From a virus, in IMG/VR virus record IMGVR_UViG_3300027851_000071, positions 1-38,131 of that record: a DNA stretch of 38,131 nucleotides, one strand, 5' to 3'. Below the pieces are notes generated by a model. The model saw nothing but the letters and a program-made list of their open reading frames with translations. It did not search any database and had not been told where the DNA came from. Below, piece after piece: positions 30,040-37,812 of the stretch. The translations under genes and the position numbers were made by a program. Numbering within the stretch: the stretch's first letter is position 1; every line of letters begins with the position of its first letter.

Positions 30040-30190
30040 CGGCCTTTTTTCGTTTACGCCACTTTTCATGTCGCGCCAGTGCTTGCAGGTGTTCGATGCG
30101 GGCATTGATGGGCGCGATCTCGGCGCGGTGCCGTGCCTTCATCTCAGCCTTCATAGCTTTGAGTTCATCTAGCGTGTGGTGGGTTAGCAT
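30014..30190 (-). CDS. Hypothetical 58-residue basic helical protein
   Basis: Start at the ATG of GGAGAGACAAATG; a TTG 12 bases upstream is in frame but lies within the ribosome-binding site. The product (MLTHHTLDELKAMKAEMKAR; INARIEHLQALARHEKWRKR) is one long basic helix, perhaps a coiled-coil dimer, ending VDTTPHPA, which is encoded by the promoter of the next gene. Confidence 0.55.
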   Translation of the reverse strand: MLTHHTLDELKAMKAEMKARHRAEIAPINARIEHLQALARHEKWRKRKKAVDTTPHPA

Positions 30191-30202
30191 TTGTCTCTCC
30201 AA

Positions 30203-30388
30203 TTAATCCGCTCGTTTAATGCCGACAACATCCCCCGGATGATCCTCGAACGTCCACCGGGTTGTTCGTATATCCCACGGCCCGGACGCAACACCGCAGC
30301 GCAGTATCACCATCACGCGCTCGCCCCATATGCTTGCCGAAGGGGCGCGGCCACGGGCAGGCGTAAAACCGGGCGGCAAGTCAGGCAT
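30203..30388 (-). CDS. Hypothetical small protein of phage accessory type
   Basis: A 61-residue protein (MPDLPPGFTPARGRAPSASI; WGERVMVILRCGVASGPWDI; RTTRWTFEDHPGDVVGIKRA). The W-x-I-R-T-x-RW...DHP-x-D-(I/V)-V pattern occurs in many uncharacterised alphaproteobacterial phage proteins. It overlaps the upstream gene by 8 bases. Probably a small beta domain. Function unknown. Confidence 0.6.
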   Translation of the reverse strand: MPDLPPGFTPARGRAPSASIWGERVMVILRCGVASGPWDIRTTRWTFEDHPGDVVGIKRAD

Positions 30389-30671
30389 TGCGATATTTCC
30401 CGCGCTCGATCATATCCGCCGCAGTTTCAATGATATCGGCCTGCAATTCAGCCCTGGCGGTATCATAACCCTCGATGCTCGTAATTACGCCAATGACCTT
30501 TGCGGCTTCGGCGCGCAGCCAATCCGCTATCTCCCCATCCCGCGCGGCCAGTTGGGAACGTAGCTGCTCGATCTCGGTGGCGGCTAGTTCGGCAGTCTCC
30601 ATCAGTGCATCATATCCATCATATTGCGCGATGTGCGCCTTATCTCGCAGCCTGTCCGTAATATCATCCAT
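30381..30671 (-). CDS. Hypothetical helical protein
   Basis: A 96-residue protein; the ATG at 30671 follows TAGGAGGGCGTG, and the GTG three bases before it is less likely. It begins MDDITDRLRDKAHIAQYDGY and has a central coiled coil (ELAATEIEQLRSQLAARDGE), the plan of many phage early proteins with a short helical start and a leucine-rich helix. The last part (ARAELQADIIETAADMIERG) is helical. Nine bases after the three-Cys gene. Role unknown. Confidence 0.55.
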   Translation of the reverse strand: MDDITDRLRDKAHIAQYDGYDALMETAELAATEIEQLRSQLAARDGEIADWLRAEAAKVIGVITSIEGYDTARAELQADIIETAADMIERGKYRNA

Positions 30672-30680
30672 CACGCCCTC

Positions 30681-31409
30681 CTAAAATACCTGCGGGCGCG
30701 CGAAGTAAGTTTCGCCGTCCAATGTGTGCCCGCCCTTGTTGGCAGAACGTCCGCCGACTTGCTTGAAATTGAACACGCGCCCGAGTTCTGCGCTCTGGCG
30801 ACGTATCGACCTTGCCCAATTGAGGTTCATGGGCCGCGCGTTCGGGCCGCTCTCGCCGCCCACAATGATCCAGTCAGGCGCGTTGCTGTCTAGAATGATC
30901 GGGCCAATGAGAGGTTCAAAGCTGCCAAATGTGAAAGCAGGCCCCAATTCCCGCTTCACTTCCGCAAGCGGAATGCGCCCTCTGTCATATTCCTTTTGAT
31001 TTACCATCGTGTGCCCTATGGCAACATTGTTAGGCAGGCCGTATGGCGCCATCTTCAGAACATTACCGATACGCTTGGTAAGAAGCAGCCATACAAGATT
31101 GGAGGTCTCTGCTATCAGTGCGTAAAGGTCGTGCCGCCAAAGCGGATCGACCTCATTGTCAAACACATCCGCCAGCGACGAGCAGAACACGAAGGCTCCC
31201 GGCGTGTCGCGGTTCCACTTGCGCGGCTTGGCCCAATTGCTCGTGCTGGTGCGAACACGCGGCTTGCCTGCGCCCCATTCGACGCGGCCATAACGGGTGT
31301 CCATGAGGGCTTCAGCGTAGCAGTTGTCGCAACCGGGGCCGACTTTGGTGCAGCCCATCCACGGATTGAACGTGTGGTCTGCCCATTCAATTTTCGTATT
31401 CTCCGCCAT
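30681..31409 (-). CDS. PF07505/DUF5131 (Gp37/Gp68) three-Cys protein
   Basis: A 242-residue protein. MAENTKIEWADHTFNPWMGC with the following TKVGPGCDNCYAEAL gives C-x6-C-x2-C, the three-Cys motif of PF07505 phage proteins, which resembles iron-sulfur binding in radical SAM enzymes but is not proven to be such. Downstream motifs (FVFCSSLADVFDNEVDPLWR; WLLLTKRIGNVLKMAPYGLP; DWIIVGGESGPNARPMNLNW) are typical of the family. Its frequent partner TcmP is not in the window. The ATG at 31409 follows AGGAGAGTGTG. Function unknown. Confidence 0.8.
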   Translation of the reverse strand: MAENTKIEWADHTFNPWMGCTKVGPGCDNCYAEALMDTRYGRVEWGAGKPRVRTSTSNWAKPRKWNRDTPGAFVFCSSLADVFDNEVDPLWRHDLYALIAETSNLVWLLLTKRIGNVLKMAPYGLPNNVAIGHTMVNQKEYDRGRIPLAEVKRELGPAFTFGSFEPLIGPIILDSNAPDWIIVGGESGPNARPMNLNWARSIRRQSAELGRVFNFKQVGGRSANKGGHTLDGETYFARPQVF

Positions 31410-31474
31410 CACACTCTCCTACCTGCCGCCCGCTTGTTTGCCTGCGCGATGATATGGCGGCGGCGTTTGGCAGG

Positions 31475-31693
31475 TCATGCTAAACGCCAGACACGAAGCC
31501 CGCCACATTCCATCCGGGTCGTGTAATTACCCCTCCCGAAGTGTTGCGATGCGGAAGCCCTGATTGCGCTAGGGCCGCTGGGCGGAAAAGCCTCCTCAGG
31601 AATGAACACGCTTTGCCCCGGCAAGATCATATGCAGGCCATACCGGCCAGCAACTCCAACAGGGGGTGGGATGTTATCCTCTATTTTGAACAT
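31475..31693 (-). CDS. Hypothetical small phage protein
   Basis: A 72-residue protein (MFKIEDNIPPPVGVAGRYGL; HMILPGQSVFIPEEAFPPSG; SAIRASASQHFGRGNYTTRM) with the pattern of small phage proteins that have a conserved G-(R/S)-Y...M-x-x-G-x-S centre and end in an Arg-rich strand (GLRVWRLA). Such proteins often bind nucleic acid weakly or are of unknown role. A site AAAGGGAAATTT precedes the ATG. 65 bases of spacer follow before the three-Cys gene. Confidence 0.6.
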   Translation of the reverse strand: MFKIEDNIPPPVGVAGRYGLHMILPGQSVFIPEEAFPPSGPSAIRASASQHFGRGNYTTRMECGGLRVWRLA

Positions 31694-31786
31694 AAATTTC
31701 CCTTTCCGGGCTTATGTAATTCACCAAAATAATTTTGCAACATTTTTATTTTCAGGCCCCAAGCGCATTCACCTTATTGCGAGCCG

Positions 31787-31942
31787 TTATCGTTGCCAGA
31801 ATTGCTTAAGGGCTTTGGCGCGTCCGGCCTCGCGTAATTCAATAGAGAGAGAGGGATTTTCTATATACTCACGCGTAAGCAACGTGGGCAACTTTTGAGG
31901 CCAAAACTGGCCGAAAATTCGTTGACAGCGTAGACGGCCCAT
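31787..31942 (-). CDS. Hypothetical 51-residue protein
   Basis: A short ORF eight bases after the primase stop: MGRLRCQRIFGQFWPQKLPT, then LTREYIENPSLSIELREAGR, then AKALKQFWQR. Balanced composition and helical C-terminus suggest a real gene, although its ribosome-binding site is weak. The 93 bases downstream are AT-rich and hold only a 20-codon ORF, so they are probably leader for the gene at 31475-31693. Confidence 0.5.
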   Translation of the reverse strand: MGRLRCQRIFGQFWPQKLPTLLTREYIENPSLSIELREAGRAKALKQFWQR

Positions 31943-31950
31943 TCATAAAA

Positions 31951-34347
31951 TCACTCACTTTCCTTAACGGCGTCTGCTATAAGCGCCTTGACCTCATGCC
32001 TGCGGACGCGTTCCGCCTCGGCTTTCGCTGCGTATTTTTCGTGAACCTCGGGCCGCACAATCCACTTTTTTGCGTCCTTTCGGGTGGCCTCAGCAGGTTC
32101 ACACCAGTCAAAGCCGCATAGCGTTTTCATGGCTTCTTCGCGCTTGATCGGATCGGCGTTGCGGTATGCCCTTACGCCGCGCTGTAAGTCGCCCTCGCTG
32201 AATTGAACGGTCTTGTGCGCCAATATCCAAGCGCCGACTTCCTTGACCAGATCGTCATATTGCGAGACGCCCAAAGCGTCGATGTAAAACGCCATGCTGT
32301 GCCTGCGGATATAAGTCGTCAGGAAAGCCGCTACGCGCCGCGCGGTGCCTTCTGACACCTCTAGGGGGAGGTCGATGCCCAAGGTTTCCACACAATGCCA
32401 GATCACGCACAAGCGCACGAACAAGCCATCAAACTTGCCGATATGCGTGGCGAGCTTGCTGTTCATCTGCTCCATGACCAGCACAAACCGATAATGATCG
32501 TCAGCTAGTGCCTCCCGCACCGCGCGCGCGCCTTCGCTGAACGTGAGCGGTTGAACCCCGAAAAAATTGCGCGGCGGCTCAAGATTGTGCAGCGCCTCCA
32601 CCATGTCGCCAAATTCATCCGCAACCGGCGGCGTGGCAATATCCCTGTCGCGCTCGGCCTTTTGCAGCAGAACCGGGATAAATCGCTGGATAAGACCGTC
32701 GTCTTGCGCCTCGGAAACCAGCGACCGCAACGGCCCCGGCTGGATGCCGCCAAGCATCGTGACCGAAAGGTTATCAATCAAGAACGACCCGCGCCCGATG
32801 CGGTTTACGGCATACTGCCCGCCACCATATGCTTGCAGCCAAAACGAGCGATCCGCACCGCCTGACTTGCCGCCATATTTCTCGATGCGCCCAAAAAACC
32901 CGGTCAATTCATCCTGCAAAACCATGATGCCGTTGGGACTATCCTTGCATATTTCTTGCGCGGCCTCTGTGGTGGCGTCCTCAATGCGCAAGCGCGGCGT
33001 GGCAGGGCGCGGGTCGCCGGACTTGGGGCCGCCATTATCCTGCCAATCGGCAAGCGCCTTGTTGGCCCCGTAGAGCATCGCAGCGTCCAGTTTCTTGATG
33101 CGAGCCACGGTGCGAGCCATCATCGGGCTTTTGCGCGTGGAAGGCGTGCCGATAAGCATAACCCATATGCGGGCGCTCTCCGTCCAGCTTTCATGCTGCT
33201 TAGGCTTCAAGACAATGCTGTCCTTGATCGCTACCGAACAAGCCGCCAGTGCGCTCATGGCAAAGCCTGCGGGGTCTGTGCCCATTTGCGCCGCGCTCTC
33301 GAATGCAAACCGCTCGATAATCGGCGGCAATAGCCCGCGCGGTAATTCTGGCACCGGGGGAGCGGCCCATAGATCAACCGGGCCGCTATCGCCATCGGGC
33401 GCACTTTCCCGCATGGCCTTGGCCTCGGCATAAGCCTTAAGCGCCGCACGAAATGAAGCCGCCACCGCATCCACACCAGCCGCCGCGGCAAGGTCGTTAA
33501 AGTCATTGCCGCCATTGGGCAGATCGGGCGGCACGACTACCGGCACATCCAATTCACGGCCAAGCGCCGTCATTCGCGCAGCCGCATTGCCACCATCACT
33601 GGCTAGCACGATAGCGCGGCCCTCGGCGTGAAGTTCGCGCGCAAGGCGTTCCATGTTGTTGAGGCTGTAGGCGATGCAAACCTGATCGGGGATAGCCTCA
33701 TAAATGCTGGCCCCTGTAGCAAAGCCTTCGCACACAATCGTGCGGCCCATGTTAATCCCGATGTAAGCCCTGCCCCCGCCTGTTGGCGCGCCGGGGGTGA
33801 ATTTCTTGCCGCCATCATCCGCGATGAATTGCACGGAAATTATCTCGCCTGCCGCGTCTAGAATTGGCAAGAGCAACCGCCCGTCGCCATGCTGGCGCGC
33901 CATGTGCGGCTCGACCTGTTTGCGAACAAGATAAGGATGATGCGGGTCTGCGCGGCCAGCAGCTTCCCATGTCGCGCGCGCCTCGGCTGTTGCCATATCG
34001 CGGCGGATGCGGTCGGCCTCGGCGCGCTGTTCCATGATGACTGCGCGCTGGGCTGCGGCTTCAGGGCTTTCATCGCGGGCATATTGCGCCCCGCCATTTG
34101 TGAGCATGGCAACGGCCTCGCTTGGCGAGACTTTTTGATAGTCGCGGATGAAGTCAACAATGTCTCCCCGCCAACCGCAGCCATAGCAATAAGCAAATTG
34201 CTTGTCGGGAATGACGTAAAAGCTAGGCGTCTTCTCGTCATGGAAAGGGCAGCAAGCCTTCCATTCGCGGCCTGACTTTTGCAGCTTTATCGCCTGCCCG
34301 ATAATGTCAGCTATCGGGTTGGCCTGCTTGATCGCGTCCCAGTTCAT
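31951..34347 (-). CDS. Primase with DUF3987-type helicase-like domain
   Basis: A 798-residue replication protein. A CHC2-type zinc finger is seen at the N-terminus (CCPFHDEKTPSF, then YCYGCGWRGD). Around residues 200-270 a Toprim-type region (RTIVCEGFATGASIYEAIPD, then AIVLASDGGNAA) provides the primase core. From about residue 335 a DUF3987-like domain follows (WVMLIGTPSTRKSP near residue 390 serves as the P-loop, and GIMVLQDELTGFFGRIEKY as Walker B), so it probably primes and may load or unwind DNA. It overlaps the Cro-like gene by ATGA. Firm as primase; helicase activity inferred. Confidence 0.85.
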   Translation of the reverse strand: MNWDAIKQANPIADIIGQAIKLQKSGREWKACCPFHDEKTPSFYVIPDKQFAYCYGCGWRGDIVDFIRDYQKVSPSEAVAMLTNGGAQYARDESPEAAAQRAVIMEQRAEADRIRRDMATAEARATWEAAGRADPHHPYLVRKQVEPHMARQHGDGRLLLPILDAAGEIISVQFIADDGGKKFTPGAPTGGGRAYIGINMGRTIVCEGFATGASIYEAIPDQVCIAYSLNNMERLARELHAEGRAIVLASDGGNAAARMTALGRELDVPVVVPPDLPNGGNDFNDLAAAAGVDAVAASFRAALKAYAEAKAMRESAPDGDSGPVDLWAAPPVPELPRGLLPPIIERFAFESAAQMGTDPAGFAMSALAACSVAIKDSIVLKPKQHESWTESARIWVMLIGTPSTRKSPMMARTVARIKKLDAAMLYGANKALADWQDNGGPKSGDPRPATPRLRIEDATTEAAQEICKDSPNGIMVLQDELTGFFGRIEKYGGKSGGADRSFWLQAYGGGQYAVNRIGRGSFLIDNLSVTMLGGIQPGPLRSLVSEAQDDGLIQRFIPVLLQKAERDRDIATPPVADEFGDMVEALHNLEPPRNFFGVQPLTFSEGARAVREALADDHYRFVLVMEQMNSKLATHIGKFDGLFVRLCVIWHCVETLGIDLPLEVSEGTARRVAAFLTTYIRRHSMAFYIDALGVSQYDDLVKEVGAWILAHKTVQFSEGDLQRGVRAYRNADPIKREEAMKTLCGFDWCEPAEATRKDAKKWIVRPEVHEKYAAKAEAERVRRHEVKALIADAVKESE

Positions 34348-34499
34348 TGGGCGCGCTCCTGTAGAATTGCCTTAATCTGAAACACGCGAAGCTCAGGGAT
34401 TGTATCGCCCCATTTTGATACTGCCTGCTCGGTAACGCCTATCGCCTCGGCCAGCGCGCGCGCCGTGCCGAATGCCTCTATCGCTTCGTTCTTTGTCAT
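34344..34499 (-). CDS. Cro-like regulator upstream of primase
   Basis: A 51-residue protein: MTKNEAIEAFGTARALAEAI, then GVTEQAVSKWGDTIPELRVF, then QIKAILQERAQ. This is the pattern of Cro/YdaS-type regulators (helix-turn-helix, VS(K/R)WGD(x)IPExR). ATGA couples it to primase. Start ATG follows AAAAGGTGAAAA. It faces the recombination operon across a 112-base gap with a palindrome at the opposing -35. It probably represses one or both promoters. Confidence 0.8.
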   Translation of the reverse strand: MTKNEAIEAFGTARALAEAIGVTEQAVSKWGDTIPELRVFQIKAILQERAQ

Positions 34500-34521
34500 T
34501 TTTCACCTTTTGGCTAAACCG

Positions 34522-34536
34522 GGGTTGACTTAACCC
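34522..34536. promoter_or_regulatory. Palindromic operator at the divergent promoter
   Basis: GGGTT-GACTT-AACCC is a 15-base palindrome that contains the TTGACT (34525-34530) of a possible rightward promoter. A -10 at the right distance is weak (CTAAGC or TAAGCA near 34548-34553). On the minus strand TTGCTT with a 17-base spacer to TAAGTC is a possible leftward promoter. A Cro-like protein is encoded beside it and is the natural ligand. Confidence 0.55.
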
Positions 34537-34611
34537 AGCTTTAGGCCCTAAGCAACCCCTGCCGCTGTTGATTGGTGTCGCGGCCACCGCCCTCAATGCA
34601 GGAGAATGAGC

Positions 34612-35421
34612 ATGAGCCTACTGGCGACTATTGCAAAGCCAGCGCCTCGCCCGCCGATCATTACGATCGTTGGTGAGGCCGGCACCGGCAAGACCAGCCT
34701 TGCCGCAACCTTTCCCAAGCCAATCTTTATCCGCGCCGAGGATGGCGTGGGCCGCATCAGCCGCAAGATTGGCGCGCCTGATGCCTTTCCGCCTGTCAGC
34801 AACGGCGAAGAATTGTTCGAACAGCTTATCGCGCTGGCGACTGAGGATCACGATTATTCGACACTCGTGATTGATAGCGTGACAAAGCTGGAGGAAATCT
34901 TCACCCGCGACATTCTGGAAAAGGATGGCAGGGCAAAAACCCTTGCAACGGCGTTCGGCGGCTATGGTGCGGGGTATCAGGCGCTTGCATCAATGCACGG
35001 GCGCGTCCGCAAAGCGGCGGGTGTGCTGAACACGAAAAAGGCAATGGCGGTTATCTTTATCGCTCATGCCGACCTGGAAACCATGCGCCTGCCCGACAAG
35101 GACGACTACCAGCGCCACAGTCTGCGGCTCAACAGCAAGAGCATTTCGCACTACGTTGACGATGTGGATGTGGTTGGTTTCGTGCGGCTTGCGGCGGCGC
35201 TGCGCGGCGATGAAGGCGAACGCAAGAAAGTCGTTAGCAATGGCGACCGTGAGTTCGTTTGCCATGCCACCGCTGCGAGCGTCAGCAAGAACGGGCTGGG
35301 CATTAACGAGCCACTGCCATTCATTGAAGGCACAAACCCGCTTGCCGATGCGCTGGGCATTACGGCGCGCGTCAAGGCAACCAAAGCCGAAAAGGCTGAA
35401 ACTATGGAGAATGCAGAATGA
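34612..35421 (+). CDS. Sak4-like RecA-fold ATPase (recombination)
   Basis: A 269-residue P-loop ATPase. The ATG at 34612 is seven bases from GGAG; an in-frame ATG at 34606 is too close to it. The motifs are GEAGTGKTSLAATFPK (Walker A), YSTLVIDSVTKLEEIF (Walker B), and AVIFIAHADLETM. The size and the following SSB and exonuclease genes fit Sak4-type phage single-strand annealing/recombination ATPases (AAA_24 type). It would pair or anneal single strands made by the exonuclease. It overlaps SSB by ATGA. Confidence 0.75.
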   Translation: MSLLATIAKPAPRPPIITIVGEAGTGKTSLAATFPKPIFIRAEDGVGRISRKIGAPDAFPPVSNGEELFEQLIALATEDHDYSTLVIDSVTKLEEIFTRDILEKDGRAKTLATAFGGYGAGYQALASMHGRVRKAAGVLNTKKAMAVIFIAHADLETMRLPDKDDYQRHSLRLNSKSISHYVDDVDVVGFVRLAAALRGDEGERKKVVSNGDREFVCHATAASVSKNGLGINEPLPFIEGTNPLADALGITARVKATKAEKAETMENAE

Positions 35422-35990
35422 GCTTCTGGGCAACATCGACCGGCGAAAACCTCGCCGCGCAATCGAAGGAACAGGCGGCGGCTTACACCCCGCCTGAAGG
35501 CGGCAACCTTGAGCCGATCCCCGGCAAGTCGAAGGTGCGCGCCTACGTCAAGGAAGCGGGCTGGGATAAGAACGACAAGGGCGACCGCTACATCAAGCTG
35601 CGCTGGGATGTAACCAAGCCGGACACTTATGCGCGGCGCGTAATTTTTCAAAAAGCGTGGGTGAAGGACCCGGACCCCAATGCCAAAAACCCGACGGACA
35701 AGCGCGATAAAGCGCTCCGTATGTTGGCGAAGATCGACGCTTTGGCTGGCGGGCGACTTGCAGCGAAGGGAACTGAGCCATCGGATGATGAATTGCTTAT
35801 TGCTCTAGCGAATAAAGAGATGGTTATCGCTGTCGAGCTTTGGGAGATGAAGGGCAGCGACGGCAATGTCATTACTGGGAATTGGATTAGGGACGTTTAC
35901 CCGCTTGAAGGCACCGCGCTTGTGATTGGTGAGGCCAAGGCGAAAGTGGATGATAGCCCGCGCGACTTGGGCGACGAAATTCCCTTCTGA
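35418..35990 (+). CDS. Single-stranded DNA-binding protein-like
   Basis: A 190-residue protein with an OB-like body (VRAYVKEAGWDKNDKGDRYI; KLRWDVTKPDTYARRVIFQK; VIAVELWEMKGSDGNVITGN) and an acidic end closing in LGDEIPF, which matches the SSB C-terminal peptide (D-D/E-I-P-F) that recruits replication enzymes. It lies between the Sak4-like and exonuclease genes, as in many recombination cassettes. It protects single strands during replication. Confidence 0.75.
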   Translation: MSFWATSTGENLAAQSKEQAAAYTPPEGGNLEPIPGKSKVRAYVKEAGWDKNDKGDRYIKLRWDVTKPDTYARRVIFQKAWVKDPDPNAKNPTDKRDKALRMLAKIDALAGGRLAAKGTEPSDDELLIALANKEMVIAVELWEMKGSDGNVITGNWIRDVYPLEGTALVIGEAKAKVDDSPRDLGDEIPF

Positions 35991-35996
35991 CGAATG

Positions 35997-36055
35997 CTTA
36001 CGCGGGCGGTTCCTCCCCCGCGTTGACCCCCGATGGCGGGCCGGGGCCGCGTAAG
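35997..36055 (+). ncRNA. Possible three-helix RNA after SSB
   Basis: CTTACGCGG (35997-36005) and CCGCGTAAG (36047-36055) are a perfect 9-bp inverted repeat. Between them GCGG-TTCCTCCC-CCGC (36006-36021) and CCCG-ATGG-CGGG (36029-36040) form two smaller hairpins. It follows the SSB stop in a ~190-base gap without a supported gene. It could be a transcription-control element, a small RNA or the insertion boundary of the endonuclease. Only complementarity supports it. Confidence 0.45.
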
Positions 36056-36066
36056 TAGCCCGCCAC

Positions 36067-36095
36067 TTGACTTAATGCTGCACGGATTTAGTGTA
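36067..36095 (+). promoter_or_regulatory. Weak promoter candidate before the endonuclease gene
   Basis: TTGACT (36067-36072), then 16-17 bases to TAGTGT or AGTGTA. The -35 is good but the -10 is poor. The rest of the gap to 36182 holds no other convincing signal apart from the GGAGG ribosome-binding site. Confidence 0.3.
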
Positions 36096-36182
36096 GTTGA
36101 CGCGCGGCTAGACCGGCCAGTCGAAAAGAGGGATACCCTCCTCCTGCCGCGCTTTCATATGGGTCAACCGGAGGGCGGTTCG

Positions 36183-36959
36183 ATGCAGATCATCACGCGA
36201 CAAGAAGCCAAAGCCAAGGGCCTTAAGCATTACTACACGGGCAAACCGTGCAAGCGCGGTCATGTTTACAAAAGGTTTGTGAGTACCTGCTTATGCGTAA
36301 AGTGCGCTAAACTTTTTGCGCGCCCCTCAAAGGGGATAAAGGCAACATATCATCCTTTTTGCAAAATTGTGAATGACGCGCTGGCCTCCACCGACAGAAA
36401 AGAATTTAGGATAAAATACAACAAATCTTACATGGCCGCATCTAAACGCGGAATTTTGGACCTGTTAACAAAAAGAATGCCTCCCCCGCAGACTAGAGGA
36501 AAGTGGGACCGGCGCGCAATCTTGGTTTGTGCGGCGAAATACAGAATGGCATCTGACTGGTGCTCAGATCACCCCGGAGCCTACGATGCGGCACAAAGGC
36601 TCGGCATTTTATCTGAGGCAACTGCCCACATGGAGCGCGATCTTTCAGACTATGACGCTGTTTACATTTGGGGGTGCAAGTCCGGAAACGAATGGCTTTG
36701 CAAAGTAGGGGTTACGTCCGTTCGACTAGGATATGAAAGGATAAAATCAGTTTCCAAAAAATCAGGCATAGCTTGTGAGTTCGCGATTATCGCAAAGTCA
36801 AAAAACGCTTTGCAAGCCGAAGCATTATTGAAAAAAATCGGGAAACAAGCGGGGTTTGGAGGCTTCAACGGTTCGACAGAGTTTAGGCTCTTAAATGCGA
36901 AAAATCTTAAAAACGCAAACGAGGTGATTTATGAGTATGCAGATACAGCAACGCACTAA
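36183..36959 (+). CDS. GIY-YIG-like homing endonuclease candidate
   Basis: A 258-residue protein; the ATG at 36183 follows CCGGAGG, and longer frames cross the intergenic structure. The N-terminus (HYYTGKPCKRGHVYKRFVST, then CLCVKCAKL) is a zinc finger found in HNH and GIY-YIG nucleases. The centre (GKWDRRAILVCAAKYRMASD, then WCSDHPGAYDAAQRLGIL) matches the helical module often paired with them. The C-terminus (YDAVYIWGCKSGNEWLCKVG and VTSVRLGYERIKSV, then EAEALLKKI) fits a T5orf172-type GIY-YIG domain. Base composition is AT-rich against its neighbours, and it separates SSB from exonuclease, overlapping the exonuclease start. Probably mobile. Confidence 0.7.
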   Translation: MQIITRQEAKAKGLKHYYTGKPCKRGHVYKRFVSTCLCVKCAKLFARPSKGIKATYHPFCKIVNDALASTDRKEFRIKYNKSYMAASKRGILDLLTKRMPPPQTRGKWDRRAILVCAAKYRMASDWCSDHPGAYDAAQRLGILSEATAHMERDLSDYDAVYIWGCKSGNEWLCKVGVTSVRLGYERIKSVSKKSGIACEFAIIAKSKNALQAEALLKKIGKQAGFGGFNGSTEFRLLNAKNLKNANEVIYEYADTATH

Positions 36960-37812
36960 AGAGTGGCATCAAGCCCGAACCGGACGGATTACCGCTAGCC
37001 GCGTCGGTGCTATTCTGGGGAATAGTCCGTTTCGCACGCGCGCCGACGTAATGCGAGAAATGGTGCGCGAGGCGCTAGGGGCTGAAAGCGAATTTCAAGA
37101 CAATGTGGCCGTGCGCTGGGGGCGGGACAATGAGGATGGTGCGCTTTTGGACTTCCGGCTTGATACCGGCCTTGCAGTGGAGCCGATTGGCTTTGTCACG
37201 CTAGAAGACTGGGCTGGCGTTAGCCCGGACGGCTTCACATCCGATGGCGGTGGAGTAGAACAGAAGTGCCCTTACTCGCTGCGCGCGGCTGTTGCGCCTG
37301 TTCCGTTCAAAACATTGGCAGAGCAGCCGCATTATCGCGATCAGGTGCAATTCAGCCTTTATGTCACCGGCAAGCCGCATTGGTATTTTTCGCAATGGTG
37401 CCCCGCCGGAACGAAAGTCGAAAAGGAATTGCCTTGCAAGGATTGGCAAAATCAGAATTTGCCGATTCTAAGGCAATTTTTTTCCGAATTCCTCGATGAA
37501 GTCGCCGGCAACGCCGCCGAGCATTTGGCCCCCAAGCGCGTGGAGATTGACACGCCGGAGGCGCACAAGATGGTGGCCGAATGGGATGAACTGCGCGAAC
37601 AGATTGCCAACGCGCAGGAGCGCCAGCGTGACTTACTGGACGCTATCGTAGATATGGCAGGCGGCAAGGATGCGCTGTTTGCAGGGCGCAAGCTGACTTG
37701 CGTGGAGCGCGAGGGCGCAGTGGCCTATGCGAAGGTTGTGAAGGAGCACCTGCCGACGCTCGACCTTAGCGGCTATCGTGGGAAGGCTTCGCGGTTTTGG
37801 AGGTTGGGGTGA
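36931..37812 (+). CDS. YqaJ/lambda-type exonuclease
   Basis: A 293-residue nuclease. QQRTKEWHQARTGRITASRV then GAILGNSPF is the YqaJ start motif. WGRDNEDGALLDF, AGVSPDGF and GVEQKCPYSL hold the catalytic D and E-x-K of the PD-(D/E)xK fold. It digests duplex ends to give single strands for the Sak4-like protein. The ATG at 36931 follows GAGGTG and overlaps the endonuclease 3' end by 29 bases. A TGATG links it to the next gene. Confidence 0.85.
   Translation: MSMQIQQRTKEWHQARTGRITASRVGAILGNSPFRTRADVMREMVREALGAESEFQDNVAVRWGRDNEDGALLDFRLDTGLAVEPIGFVTLEDWAGVSPDGFTSDGGGVEQKCPYSLRAAVAPVPFKTLAEQPHYRDQVQFSLYVTGKPHWYFSQWCPAGTKVEKELPCKDWQNQNLPILRQFFSEFLDEVAGNAAEHLAPKRVEIDTPEAHKMVAEWDELREQIANAQERQRDLLDAIVDMAGGKDALFAGRKLTCVEREGAVAYAKVVKEHLPTLDLSGYRGKASRFWRLG

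Noticed and set aside
31714-31776. 20-codon ORF beginning MLQNYFGELHK on the minus strand
   Set aside because: Too short, no clear ribosome-binding site and no coupling other than overlap with a leader; treated as leader sequence.
31941-31950. Alternative start ATGAATGGG for a 25-codon ORF after primase
   Set aside because: It stops after 25 codons, while the overlapping ATG one base set further gives a 51-codon frame with better composition.
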